From Maribacter polysaccharolyticus (GTDB lineage: Bacteria; Bacteroidota; Bacteroidia; Flavobacteriales; Flavobacteriaceae), in the NCBI RefSeq assembly GCF_028882255.1, contig NZ_JARBUY010000004.1, positions 94,629-158,628 of the forward strand: DNA of 64,000 nucleotides. The letters are read 5' to 3'. Shown piece after piece: positions 45,361 to 53,077 of this stretch (positions are counted from its first letter, which is position 1; each line of letters opens with the position of its first letter). Made by a program: the position numbers and the translations under genes. A model generated the notes under the pieces. That model ran no database searches, had not been told where the DNA came from, and saw only the letters and a list, made by a program, of their open reading frames with translations.

Positions 45361-45420
45361 AAAAATCAACCAATTAAGATTACCCGTTCTATATGGGGTA
45401 ATTTCAATTGGTTGATTTTC
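45361..45420. terminator. Bidirectional terminator between the LacI gene and the MFS gene
   Basis: AAAATCAACCAATT (45362-45375) pairs perfectly with AATTGGTTGATTTT (45406-45419), with a further inner ATTACCC/GGGTAAT pairing. The A and T runs serve both strands, which suits two converging transcripts. Confidence 0.8.
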
Positions 45421-45486
45421 CTTAAGCCCGATACCGATCCTATTCCATATCCTTTACTTTCCCTAGGCATGGGATAAACTGTAAAT

Positions 45487-46788
45487 CTACTTTGTAATAA
45501 GATTTAAATTCTCATCCAAAGGTGTCATCTTTGGCATTAATAAATGAACAAAACCAAGGATAATCAAATAACTGGAACCGGCAATTAAAAACGCCCAGAA
45601 ATACCCCGTATTACCTGCTTGATCCAATACGGATCCCAATGCCTTATCCGCCACTATACCGGCAACAGCCCCGATCATTCCTCCAATACCGACAACCGAA
45701 GCTGTTGCTTTTTTAGGAAACACATCAGAAGCCAAGGTAAAGATATTGGCCGACCAGGCTTGGTGACCTGCCGCACCCAGGCCGATTAAAAATACGGCTA
45801 TCCATTTATTTTCGGTAATCGCGACAAAACTCACTGGAAGAATGATCAAGGCACAAATAAGTAGTGTTATTTTTCTGGCTTTATTAATAGACCATCCTTT
45901 TCTCATAAAGGCACCTGATAGATATCCACCAAAAATACTTCCGCCATCAGCTAGGATATAGATTACAAAGAAGGGTAAGGCAATGTTCTTGATATTCACA
46001 TCAAAAGTCGCTGCCAAAAATTTAGCCCCCCAGAAAAGGTAAAACCACCATACGGCATCGGTTAACTTAGCCAAACCAAAAGCCCAAGTCTGACGTTTAC
46101 CCAGAACACTTTTCCAAGGTAACTTCTCATCATTTTCAATAACGGAATCACTCTGTATATAGGTCAATTCCTCTTTGGAAACTTTAGGATGCACTTCAGG
46201 TTTCTTATACATTTTCAACCATAGTCCCACCCAAATGGCACTTAACACACCTGTAAGCAAAAACGGGATTTGCCAGTTTTTTCCATTTTCATGAACGATC
46301 CAACCGATGACAAATGGGGCGGCAATGGCACCGATACTGGTCGCAGCATTAAAGAGCCCCGTGGCAAATGCCCTGTCTTTTTTCGGAAACCACTCCGCGG
46401 TTGTCTTAATAGCGGCGGGAAAATTTCCAGCCTCACCAAATCCTAGACCAAAACGCGCTGCTGCGAACCCGATAACGCTAAATCCCGGTTGCACCAAAGC
46501 ATGCAGCATTCCAAAGAAACTCCATATTCCGATAGAAAGGGTATATCCTTTTTTGGTACCCAGGCGATCGATCAAACCTCCCATCGAAAGCAATCCAATA
46601 GCGTATGCTACCTTAAATGAGATCATTATGTTCGCATAATCACTGTTTGTCCAATGAAACATTTTTTCCAGTGTTGGTGCCATTACTCCGATGATACTTC
46701 TATCAAAGTAGTTAATGGTGGTAGCGAACATCAACAGCGCTAAAATCCTATACCGATAAGTCCCTATTTTTTGAGGTTTGTCTTTCAT
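45487..46788 (-). CDS. MFS transporter, ExuT/hexuronate type
   Basis: A 433-residue, 12-helix inner-membrane transporter. YRILALLMFATTINYFDRSI and FGLGFGEAGNFPAAIKTTAEWFP are the ExuT/ACS-branch signatures. As last gene of the kduI-uxaC-kdgK-eda operon it should import glucuronate, galacturonate or an unsaturated uronate. It differs clearly from the MFS protein of the alginate operon outside these motifs. Confidence 0.88.
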   Translation of the reverse strand: MKDKPQKIGTYRYRILALLMFATTINYFDRSIIGVMAPTLEKMFHWTNSDYANIMISFKVAYAIGLLSMGGLIDRLGTKKGYTLSIGIWSFFGMLHALVQPGFSVIGFAAARFGLGFGEAGNFPAAIKTTAEWFPKKDRAFATGLFNAATSIGAIAAPFVIGWIVHENGKNWQIPFLLTGVLSAIWVGLWLKMYKKPEVHPKVSKEELTYIQSDSVIENDEKLPWKSVLGKRQTWAFGLAKLTDAVWWFYLFWGAKFLAATFDVNIKNIALPFFVIYILADGGSIFGGYLSGAFMRKGWSINKARKITLLICALIILPVSFVAITENKWIAVFLIGLGAAGHQAWSANIFTLASDVFPKKATASVVGIGGMIGAVAGIVADKALGSVLDQAGNTGYFWAFLIAGSSYLIILGFVHLLMPKMTPLDENLNLITK

Positions 46789-46864
46789 TTCTTTCTAGTT
46801 TGGTTTAATATTATTGTTGAATTTCCCTTCCAAATAATCTTTTAAGAAAAATAAAACTTGATTT

Positions 46865-47533
46865 CTATTTTCTTAAATCCTTAATAAGGCTCAAGGCAGC
46901 TTTAACATTGGCTGTCAGTAATCCATAATTTTGGGTCTCCAATATTTCTTTTGAAATCAATTGTGAACCCATCCCTACACAGGTTACTCCGGCACCGAAC
47001 CAACCCTTAAGGTTACTTTCCTCTGTACTGACGCCGCCAGTAGGCATAATGCTCGTCCATGGTTGTGGCCCTTTGATCGCTTTTACGAAGCCTGGACCAT
47101 AGGTAGAACCTGGAAAAAGTTTAATGATCTCACAACCAAGTTCTTCAGCTCGGTTTATTTCTGTCAATGACCCACATCCCGGGGACCAAAGTACCTTTCT
47201 CCTATTGCAAACCATGGCAATATCTTCCCGTAATGAAGGGGTTACTATAAAATTGGCCCCCATCTGCATGAACATACTTGCTGCCCCTGCATCTGTAATG
47301 GAACCTACCCCCATGATCATCCCGGGCAATTCCTTAATGGCATATTTGTTCAATTCCGAAAATACCTCAAAAGCGAAATCGCCCCTTGCCGTAAATTCCA
47401 TTAAACGGGCTCCCCCATCGTAACAGGCTTTAAGTACTTTTTTTCCCAATTCGATATCGGAATGGTAAAACAAGGGAATCATCCCCGTTTCTTCCATCAC
47501 TTTTGCAACATGTAATCTTGAGTATTGTGCCAT
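46865..47533 (-). CDS. eda: KDPG aldolase, second copy
   Basis: A 222-residue paralogue of the aldolase at 14589-15257, with the same catalytic Glu46 (LMEFTARGD) and Schiff-base Lys138 (IIKLFPGS). Substitutions are mostly conservative, with a different tail after QLISKEI. It lies 17 nt after kdgK. Having a private copy lets this operon run under LacI control without the alginate repressor. Confidence 0.94.
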   Translation of the reverse strand: MAQYSRLHVAKVMEETGMIPLFYHSDIELGKKVLKACYDGGARLMEFTARGDFAFEVFSELNKYAIKELPGMIMGVGSITDAGAASMFMQMGANFIVTPSLREDIAMVCNRRKVLWSPGCGSLTEINRAEELGCEIIKLFPGSTYGPGFVKAIKGPQPWTSIMPTGGVSTEESNLKGWFGAGVTCVGMGSQLISKEILETQNYGLLTANVKAALSLIKDLRK

Positions 47534-47550
47534 AATGTTTATTTTCTATT

Positions 47551-48591
47551 TTAACGTGCTACCCTACCTGAGGCATCACCTCCCATTAATTTTTCAACTT
47601 CATCCACGGTCACCAAATTCGCATCACCTTTTATGGTATGCTTTAAACAGGATGCGGCCACTGCAAAGTCCAATGCATTTTGGTCGTCATCGGGATATTG
47701 TAAAAGCCCATAAATCAAACCTCCCATAAAGGAATCCCCACCACCGACGCGGTCTACGATATCGGTTATTTGATATTGACGGGTCTCATACATTTTCTTA
47801 CCATCGTAGAGAACACCTGCCCATGTGTTATGGGATGCCGATATTGACCCTCTTAAGGTTGTGATCACTTTTTTTGCCTTGGGGAATTTTTTCATCATTT
47901 GTTCGCAAACAGAAAGAAAAGCCTCTGCCTTTACATCATGTCCGTCCTTATGCACATCCAATCCTTCGGGATGTATTCCAAAATGCTTTTCGGCATCTTC
48001 CTCGTTACCCAAAATGACATCGCAATAGGAAGTAAGCTCGGTCATGATGGCCTCTCGGTCACCACCGTAATTCCATAATTTAGCCCTATAATTCAAATCG
48101 GTTGAAACCGTGATTCCCATTTCACTGGCCGTTTTAACAGCTTCAAGACAAACATCCGCTGCACCTTGGGATATGGCCGGGGTAATACCTGTCCAATGAA
48201 ACCATCCAGCACCATCGAAAACTTTCTTCCAATCGATCATTCCCGGTTTTATCTCACAAATAGCCGAGTGTGCGCGGTCGTATACTACTTTACTACCGCG
48301 ACTCACCGCACCGGTCTCTAGAAAGTAAATCCCCAAACGGTCACCTCCAAAAACGATATTCTGCGTATTCACGCCCCGTTTCCTCATCTCCATAAGCGCA
48401 CACTCCCCGATGTCATTTTTTGGTAGCCGTGTGACAAAATCAACAGGCACCCCGTAATTCGCCAAAGAAACGGCAACGTTAGACTCACCTCCCCCATATA
48501 CGACATCAAAACCATTGGCTTGCGAAAACCTCAAAAAACCAGGGGGGGACAATCGAAGCATGATCTCACCGAATGTTACTACTTTTTTCAT
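47551..48591 (-). CDS. kdgK: 2-dehydro-3-deoxygluconate kinase, second copy
   Basis: A 346-residue PfkB-family kinase, near twin of the one at 16531-17571, with GGGESNVAVSLANYGVPVDF and the catalytic DRVGGGDSFMGG. The frame stays open upstream to an ATG at 48681, but the extra 30 residues have no counterpart in the paralogue and overlap uxaC; the start MKKVVTFGE at 48591 lies 26 nt after the uxaC stop and is preferred. Confidence 0.93.
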   Translation of the reverse strand: MKKVVTFGEIMLRLSPPGFLRFSQANGFDVVYGGGESNVAVSLANYGVPVDFVTRLPKNDIGECALMEMRKRGVNTQNIVFGGDRLGIYFLETGAVSRGSKVVYDRAHSAICEIKPGMIDWKKVFDGAGWFHWTGITPAISQGAADVCLEAVKTASEMGITVSTDLNYRAKLWNYGGDREAIMTELTSYCDVILGNEEDAEKHFGIHPEGLDVHKDGHDVKAEAFLSVCEQMMKKFPKAKKVITTLRGSISASHNTWAGVLYDGKKMYETRQYQITDIVDRVGGGDSFMGGLIYGLLQYPDDDQNALDFAVAASCLKHTIKGDANLVTVDEVEKLMGGDASGRVAR

Positions 48592-48617
48592 ACTGTTAAG
48601 TTGGATTATAGTTTTTT

Positions 48618-50024
48618 TTAAAAATTGAAATATTCCTTTGCATTGTGATATGAGATATCCTGGATAAGTTTCCCCACCCATTCCATATCATTCGGTAATT
48701 GCCCATTTTGGATTTCGCTCCCAAAAAGATTGCATAAAATACGTCTAAAATATTCATGTCTCGGAAAAGAGAGGAAGCTTCTGGAATCGGTGAGCATACC
48801 TATGAAACAGCTTATCAAACCCATATTTGAAAGGGTGTTCATCTGTTTGGTCATCCCGTCTTTTTGATCTAAAAACCACCAGCCGGATCCAAATTGCACT
48901 TTCCCTTTTATGCTTCCATCGTTGAAATTACCGATCATACTCGCCATTACTTCATTATCGGCGGGATTTAGATTATAGATAATGGTCTTTACCAATTTAT
49001 CCTTACTGTCCAATGCATTCAAAAATGCCGATAATTTTTGCGCTTGTGGAAAGTCCCCAATAGAATCCCATCCGGTGTCAGGGCCAAGAAGACTATGCAT
49101 ACGGGCATTGTTGTTCCTTAAAGCGCCTAAATGGAATTGCTGTACCCACCCGTAATCATGATAGGTCTCTGAAAGGAACAATAAAACCGCACTTTGGAAT
49201 TTTGAAGTTTCCATCCCGGAAAGTTCCTTACCACTTCTTTTTTTCTTGAAAATGGCTTGCACTTCAGCTTCCGTAAAGGACTCAAAGTACATTTTATCCA
49301 ATCCGTGGTCACAAAGCTTACACCCATTTTCATCAAAATAGGCTATTCGTTTGGCCAAGGCATCACACAAATCACCATAGGTATCGATCTCCTGCCCAAC
49401 GGCAATTCCTAAAGCATCCATATAATCGTTATATCCTTCATGGGAAATAAAAATAGCCTTATCGGGCCTAAAGGCCGTACTCACCTTAAAATCCAGGTTC
49501 TTTTTCGCTATTTCCTGATGATGTACCAAAGTATCGATGGGATCTTCCGTGGTACAAACGACCTCAACATTGGCTTTACGCAACAAGTTTCGACAACTAT
49601 ATGCCGAAGAACCTAATTTTTCCGCTGTTTCCGAATAGATCCTCTCGGCTGAATTGTCGTTCAAAAGCTCATGGATATCGAAATATCGCGCCAATTCCAA
49701 ATGCGTCCAATGATATAAAGGATTACGCATGGTATAGGGCACCGTTTTGGCCCAATGGATGAATTTATCCTTATCGGACCCTTCTCCCGTAATGAATTTT
49801 TCCTTTATGCCCAGTGTTCGCATGGCCCGCCATTTATAATGGTCCCCATTGATCCACACCTTGGTCATATTGCCAAAGATCCTATCTTCGGAAATTTCGT
49901 TTGGTGGGAGGTGATTGTGATAATCTATTATCGGCTGGTCCTTGGCATAGGTATGATAGAGTTCCTGAGCATATTTATTTTCCAACAGAAAATCGTCATT
50001 GATAAATGTTTTGGTTGAAGCCAT
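48618..50024 (-). CDS. uxaC: Uronate (glucuronate/galacturonate) isomerase
   Basis: A 468-residue metal-dependent enzyme of the amidohydrolase-like fold that converts D-glucuronate to D-fructuronate and D-galacturonate to D-tagaturonate. IIDYHNHLPP holds the HxH metal site; YHWTHLELARYF, TTEDPID and TDSRSFLSFPRHEYFRRILC are further conserved blocks. Length fits the family. The later steps of that route (UxuA/B or UxaA/B) are not seen here. The 148-nt gap to kduI holds no convincing gene. Confidence 0.94.
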   Translation of the reverse strand: MASTKTFINDDFLLENKYAQELYHTYAKDQPIIDYHNHLPPNEISEDRIFGNMTKVWINGDHYKWRAMRTLGIKEKFITGEGSDKDKFIHWAKTVPYTMRNPLYHWTHLELARYFDIHELLNDNSAERIYSETAEKLGSSAYSCRNLLRKANVEVVCTTEDPIDTLVHHQEIAKKNLDFKVSTAFRPDKAIFISHEGYNDYMDALGIAVGQEIDTYGDLCDALAKRIAYFDENGCKLCDHGLDKMYFESFTEAEVQAIFKKKRSGKELSGMETSKFQSAVLLFLSETYHDYGWVQQFHLGALRNNNARMHSLLGPDTGWDSIGDFPQAQKLSAFLNALDSKDKLVKTIIYNLNPADNEVMASMIGNFNDGSIKGKVQFGSGWWFLDQKDGMTKQMNTLSNMGLISCFIGMLTDSRSFLSFPRHEYFRRILCNLFGSEIQNGQLPNDMEWVGKLIQDISYHNAKEYFNF

Positions 50025-50172
50025 ATCTATTTTTTATTCCTTGTCTGCCAATGGTTCTAAAGCTGCTGAATATTGCGGCCATGACATTGGCCCTAATACT
50101 GTATTTGGCCCATTTTGGGACCATGATTTTCGCACACACTTTTTAGCCCGACAAACTATCCATTTTATGTTT

Positions 50173-51009
50173 TTATTTTAACTCGTTAGGTGCACAAACA
50201 TCCATGTCCCCATAGTCCAAATTCTCTCCGGCCATGCCCCATACAAATGAATAGCAACAGGTTCCCGACCCCGAATGTATAGACCATTCCGGTGAAAGGA
50301 CCGCCTGATTGTTCTCCATGAAAATATGCCTGGTATGCTGAGGCTCACCCATAAAATGACTTATGGTCTGCCCCTCTTCCAAATCAAAATAGAAATAGGC
50401 CTCCATACGTCTATTGTGCGTATGGGCCGGCATCGTATTCCATACATTGCCCGGCAAAAGTTCGGTAAGCCCCATTTGCAATTGGCAAGTTTCCACAATG
50501 CTATTCACGATAAGTTTGTTCAACACTCTTTTGTTGGCATATTTTTCATCGCCCAACTGTACCACCTCTGCTTCGCCAGCACCGACTTTTTTGGTCGGAA
50601 AACTTTTATGTGCCGGGGCTGAGTTAATATAAAACAGCGGCCGATCTTCCCCTTCACTTGAAAAAACGACCTCCTTCGATCCCTGCCCGACATACAAAGC
50701 TTCTTTTTTATTGAGCTCGTATACCTTACCGTCGACCGTTACCTTTCCTTTATCCCCTACATTCACTATTCCCAATTCCCGTCTGTCCAAAAAATTCTTG
50801 GACTTTAGGTATGGTATGGTCTCCAACTTTAAATCTTCACCCACCGGCATAACACCGCCAACAATGTAACGATCGTACATTGAGTAGGTCAATCGTATCT
50901 GGTTTTCGACAAAAAGGGTATCGATCAAAAACTCTTTACGTAATTCCTCCGTCCCATATTTTCTGGCATCAATGGGATTCGCAGCATATCTAAATTCGTG
51001 TTTTGTCAT
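50173..51009 (-). CDS. kduI: 5-keto-4-deoxyuronate isomerase
   Basis: A 278-residue cupin enzyme, the same length as E. coli KduI, that isomerises 5-keto-4-deoxyuronate (DKI/DEH) to 2,5-diketo-3-deoxygluconate. Zinc ligands are in MPAHTHNRRMEAYFYF (two His and Glu) and EWSIHSGSG (His). The frame is open upstream to an ATG at 51081, but the added 24 residues are the translated operator and promoter; MTKHEFRYA at 51009 is the true start. It heads the LacI-controlled operon. A KduD-type dehydrogenase must follow in the pathway; the SDR at 2610-3404 is a possible candidate. Confidence 0.93.
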   Translation of the reverse strand: MTKHEFRYAANPIDARKYGTEELRKEFLIDTLFVENQIRLTYSMYDRYIVGGVMPVGEDLKLETIPYLKSKNFLDRRELGIVNVGDKGKVTVDGKVYELNKKEALYVGQGSKEVVFSSEGEDRPLFYINSAPAHKSFPTKKVGAGEAEVVQLGDEKYANKRVLNKLIVNSIVETCQLQMGLTELLPGNVWNTMPAHTHNRRMEAYFYFDLEEGQTISHFMGEPQHTRHIFMENNQAVLSPEWSIHSGSGTCCYSFVWGMAGENLDYGDMDVCAPNELK

Positions 51010-51020
51010 CCTATAAACAT

Positions 51021-51068
51021 TTGCGCAATCGATTACACAAATATACTGGATTTTTAATAATACCCAAG
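51021..51068 (-). promoter_or_regulatory. kduI operon promoter with LacI-type operator
   Basis: TTGCGCAATCGATTACACAA (51021-51040) lies 11 nt before the kduI ATG. On the minus strand the -7 element TATATTTG (complement of 51038-51045) overlaps its edge, and 19 nt upstream is CTTG, near the -33 consensus. A bound repressor would cover the start site. From 51069 to 51422 no gene is seen. Confidence 0.82.
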
Positions 51069-51422
51069 AAATTAGCGGCAATTCTTTATTGAAATCTAAA
51101 TTTTATACTCCCTATATTATTTGATTCTTATTTAATCCCAAAGATTTCAAGAATCGCCGATTCCATATCCAATAGTTGAAAACTCGGGATATCCCGTTTC
51201 CACAGTGTCCTATCCACTTCCACTATCGCGCATATACGCTACAGGCACGCGTCGTGATCCCATTTGCAAACCCCACATGATTTGCCAATAAAAATATAAG
51301 CAGGAGAACTTTTTTAGCAGACTTATCTTAGGGGCTCCCCTCCCCGCGGAACAAGGCCGCACAATACATCTTTAGCTGGCGGGGCTAGGTACGGCAATAG
51401 GGAAATCATAAAACCAACCTTT

Positions 51423-51463
51423 AAAAAAAAAACGCTTTCAAAACCCATAAGGTTATGAAAGCG
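51423..51463 (-). terminator. Intrinsic terminator of the response regulator gene
   Basis: CGCTTTCA (51433-51440) pairs with TGAAAGCG (51456-51463), with an inner AACC/GGTT pairing; on the minus strand a run of about ten T follows. It lies 49 nt after the stop of the regulator. Confidence 0.8.
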
Positions 51464-51511
51464 CAATTATTACAAAGGGTTCGTCATTCATCTACATGGC
51501 AACCGAATACC

Positions 51512-52132
51512 TTACAATTGTCGTAATTTGACCAAAGCCTCCGATTTGGAATTCACATTCAGTTTCAAATAAATATTTTGGATATGAAAATTAATGGTAC
51601 TCGTAGTGACGAACAATTTTTCAGCTATCATTTTATAGGTTGCCCCTTTACACAAATAGTCGATAATTTGATTCTCCCTATTTGAAAAACGTTGATATGA
51701 TATTCCGTTTAAGTTCGATATGATGTTTTGAACAATGTCGTTGCTCATGGCGGCGCCCTCATATTTGATCGAGTTCAAGGCCGTATGAAGGCGATATTTG
51801 GTCAATGGTTTGGTAAGATACCCATTGGCGCCATTTTTAAAGGCTTTTTTCACAAGTTCAAAATCAGAACATTCACTGATCATGATAATCTTTACCTGGG
51901 AATCCTTTTTTCGAAACTCCCTGATGGTTTCCATACCATCTTCTTGCCATAATTGGGTCTCACACAATACAATATCGGGCATGATTTCCGCATAGTCCGA
52001 CATGACCTCTTTTACGGAATCGTAAAGGCCTACAAGGGCATAATCCCTATAGGTCTCAAAATAAAAACGATATCCACGATGAAGTTCCCTATCATTGTCG
52101 ACAATGATAATTTTTAACGTTGTTGTTTTCAT
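51512..52132 (-). CDS. NarL/FixJ-type response regulator with Glu at the phosphorylation site
   Basis: A 206-residue protein from MKTTTLKIII (an upstream ATG at 52234 would add 34 residues without family similarity). Receiver domain 1-120: acidic pocket Asp12 and Asp14, switch Ser86 and Lys108 are kept, but the phospho-acceptor Asp is replaced by Glu58 (IVLCETQLW). LuxR-type helix-turn-helix at about 145-205 (SNRENQIIDYLCKGATYKMIAEKLFVTTSTINFHIQNIYLKL). A Glu here often mimics the phosphorylated state, so this may be a constitutive or otherwise controlled DNA-binding protein. No sensor kinase is nearby; its targets are unknown. Confidence 0.87.
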   Translation of the reverse strand: MKTTTLKIIIVDNDRELHRGYRFYFETYRDYALVGLYDSVKEVMSDYAEIMPDIVLCETQLWQEDGMETIREFRKKDSQVKIIMISECSDFELVKKAFKNGANGYLTKPLTKYRLHTALNSIKYEGAAMSNDIVQNIISNLNGISYQRFSNRENQIIDYLCKGATYKMIAEKLFVTTSTINFHIQNIYLKLNVNSKSEALVKLRQL

Positions 52133-52733
52133 AATTCGGGGGGTAATTTTGTTACATATATTATTGTTTTCTAAATTCTGATTTCCTTGAATTCGGGCAC
52201 CCCCATAACCATTGGTGATGCTACGTATGGGCACAAAACAAGACAGTAGGGTCCTTCCTGGCTATTGGAAATAACCAGTGAAATGTCCTAAAAAGGAATA
52301 TGTTGGAATAGTCTGGGAACAGGAAATAAAGGGAAATCCTTTCAACCCATCGAATCCATCCTTGTCTTTGCGAATAATTTAGCTGCGCCCTATAACCTGC
52401 CTGAACGGATGGTTAGGGTTTCGATAAGATTCGAACCGGTTTTCTTGAGAACGAAAACCGCTCATCGATGGCCATTGCGGGATTTTTACTGATTGGCACA
52501 ACAGGATGTGCCCTCCTTTTTGTAAGTACTGTAGGTTTGGGTAAGCTTCCATTTCTTGGGGGGATTTGGAGGTTAATATTCGGTTGATATTGTTATACAA
52601 TAATAGCCAAAATTGTAAAACCCCAATAATTTTTGTGGGGGTTTTCGTTCAAATGCACGGCGCAAAAAGGTGTAATCAATAATCTTCAATGATAATGGCC
52701 AAAAAATCAGAATACCTCAAAATATATTATTCC

Positions 52734-52989
52734 AATTGAAAAGGAGGGGAGTAAACTATCCCCCCGGATACCCCTCCTTATTTCAACCCAATCAGAAAAT
52801 CTTTGCTTAACAAACAATATGGGAAAAATTGAAAAGGAGGGAATGAATGTTATCCCCCCGGATACCCCTCCTTTTTTCAACCCAATCAGAAAATCTTTAC
52901 GCAATAAACGATATGGGGAAAATTGAAAAGGAGGGAATGAATGCTATCCCCCCGGATACCCCTCCTTTTTTCAACCCAATCAGAAAATC
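52734..52989. repeat. Three tandem ~94-bp repeats, each a long hairpin
   Basis: Copies begin at 52734, 52827 and 52921 (periods 93 and 94 bp); the last is partial. Each contains GGAGGG and CCCTCC flanked by A and T runs, closing a second stem TATCC-CCCC-GGATA. The two arms would form a strong double hairpin, terminator-like on both strands. Differences between copies are few and mostly outside the stems. The region lies between two minus-strand genes; 52133-52733 and 52990-53077 show nothing further. Confidence 0.85.
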
Positions 52990-53077
52990 ATCACATTGTT
53001 GTTGTATTTTTTATTATCACATAAGGTATTTATAAATGCCTTTAAGGTTCTCTATCCCGAGTATGACTTTAGGACAC

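Noticed and set aside
50034-50135. A 33-codon frame on the minus strand between kduI and uxaC (GTG start, ending in LADKE)
   Set aside because: No ATG, no family that I recognise, and the overlapping frames are equally unremarkable. It could be a gene remnant, but the evidence is too thin to call.
52707-52904. Minus-strand open frame across the 94-bp repeats (repeated KDFLIGLKKGG peptide)
   Set aside because: The peptide repeats only because the DNA repeats; the hairpin arms explain the sequence better than coding does.
52734-52989. CRISPR array
   Set aside because: Only three copies, each 93-94 bp with almost no variable spacer, and no cas genes nearby.
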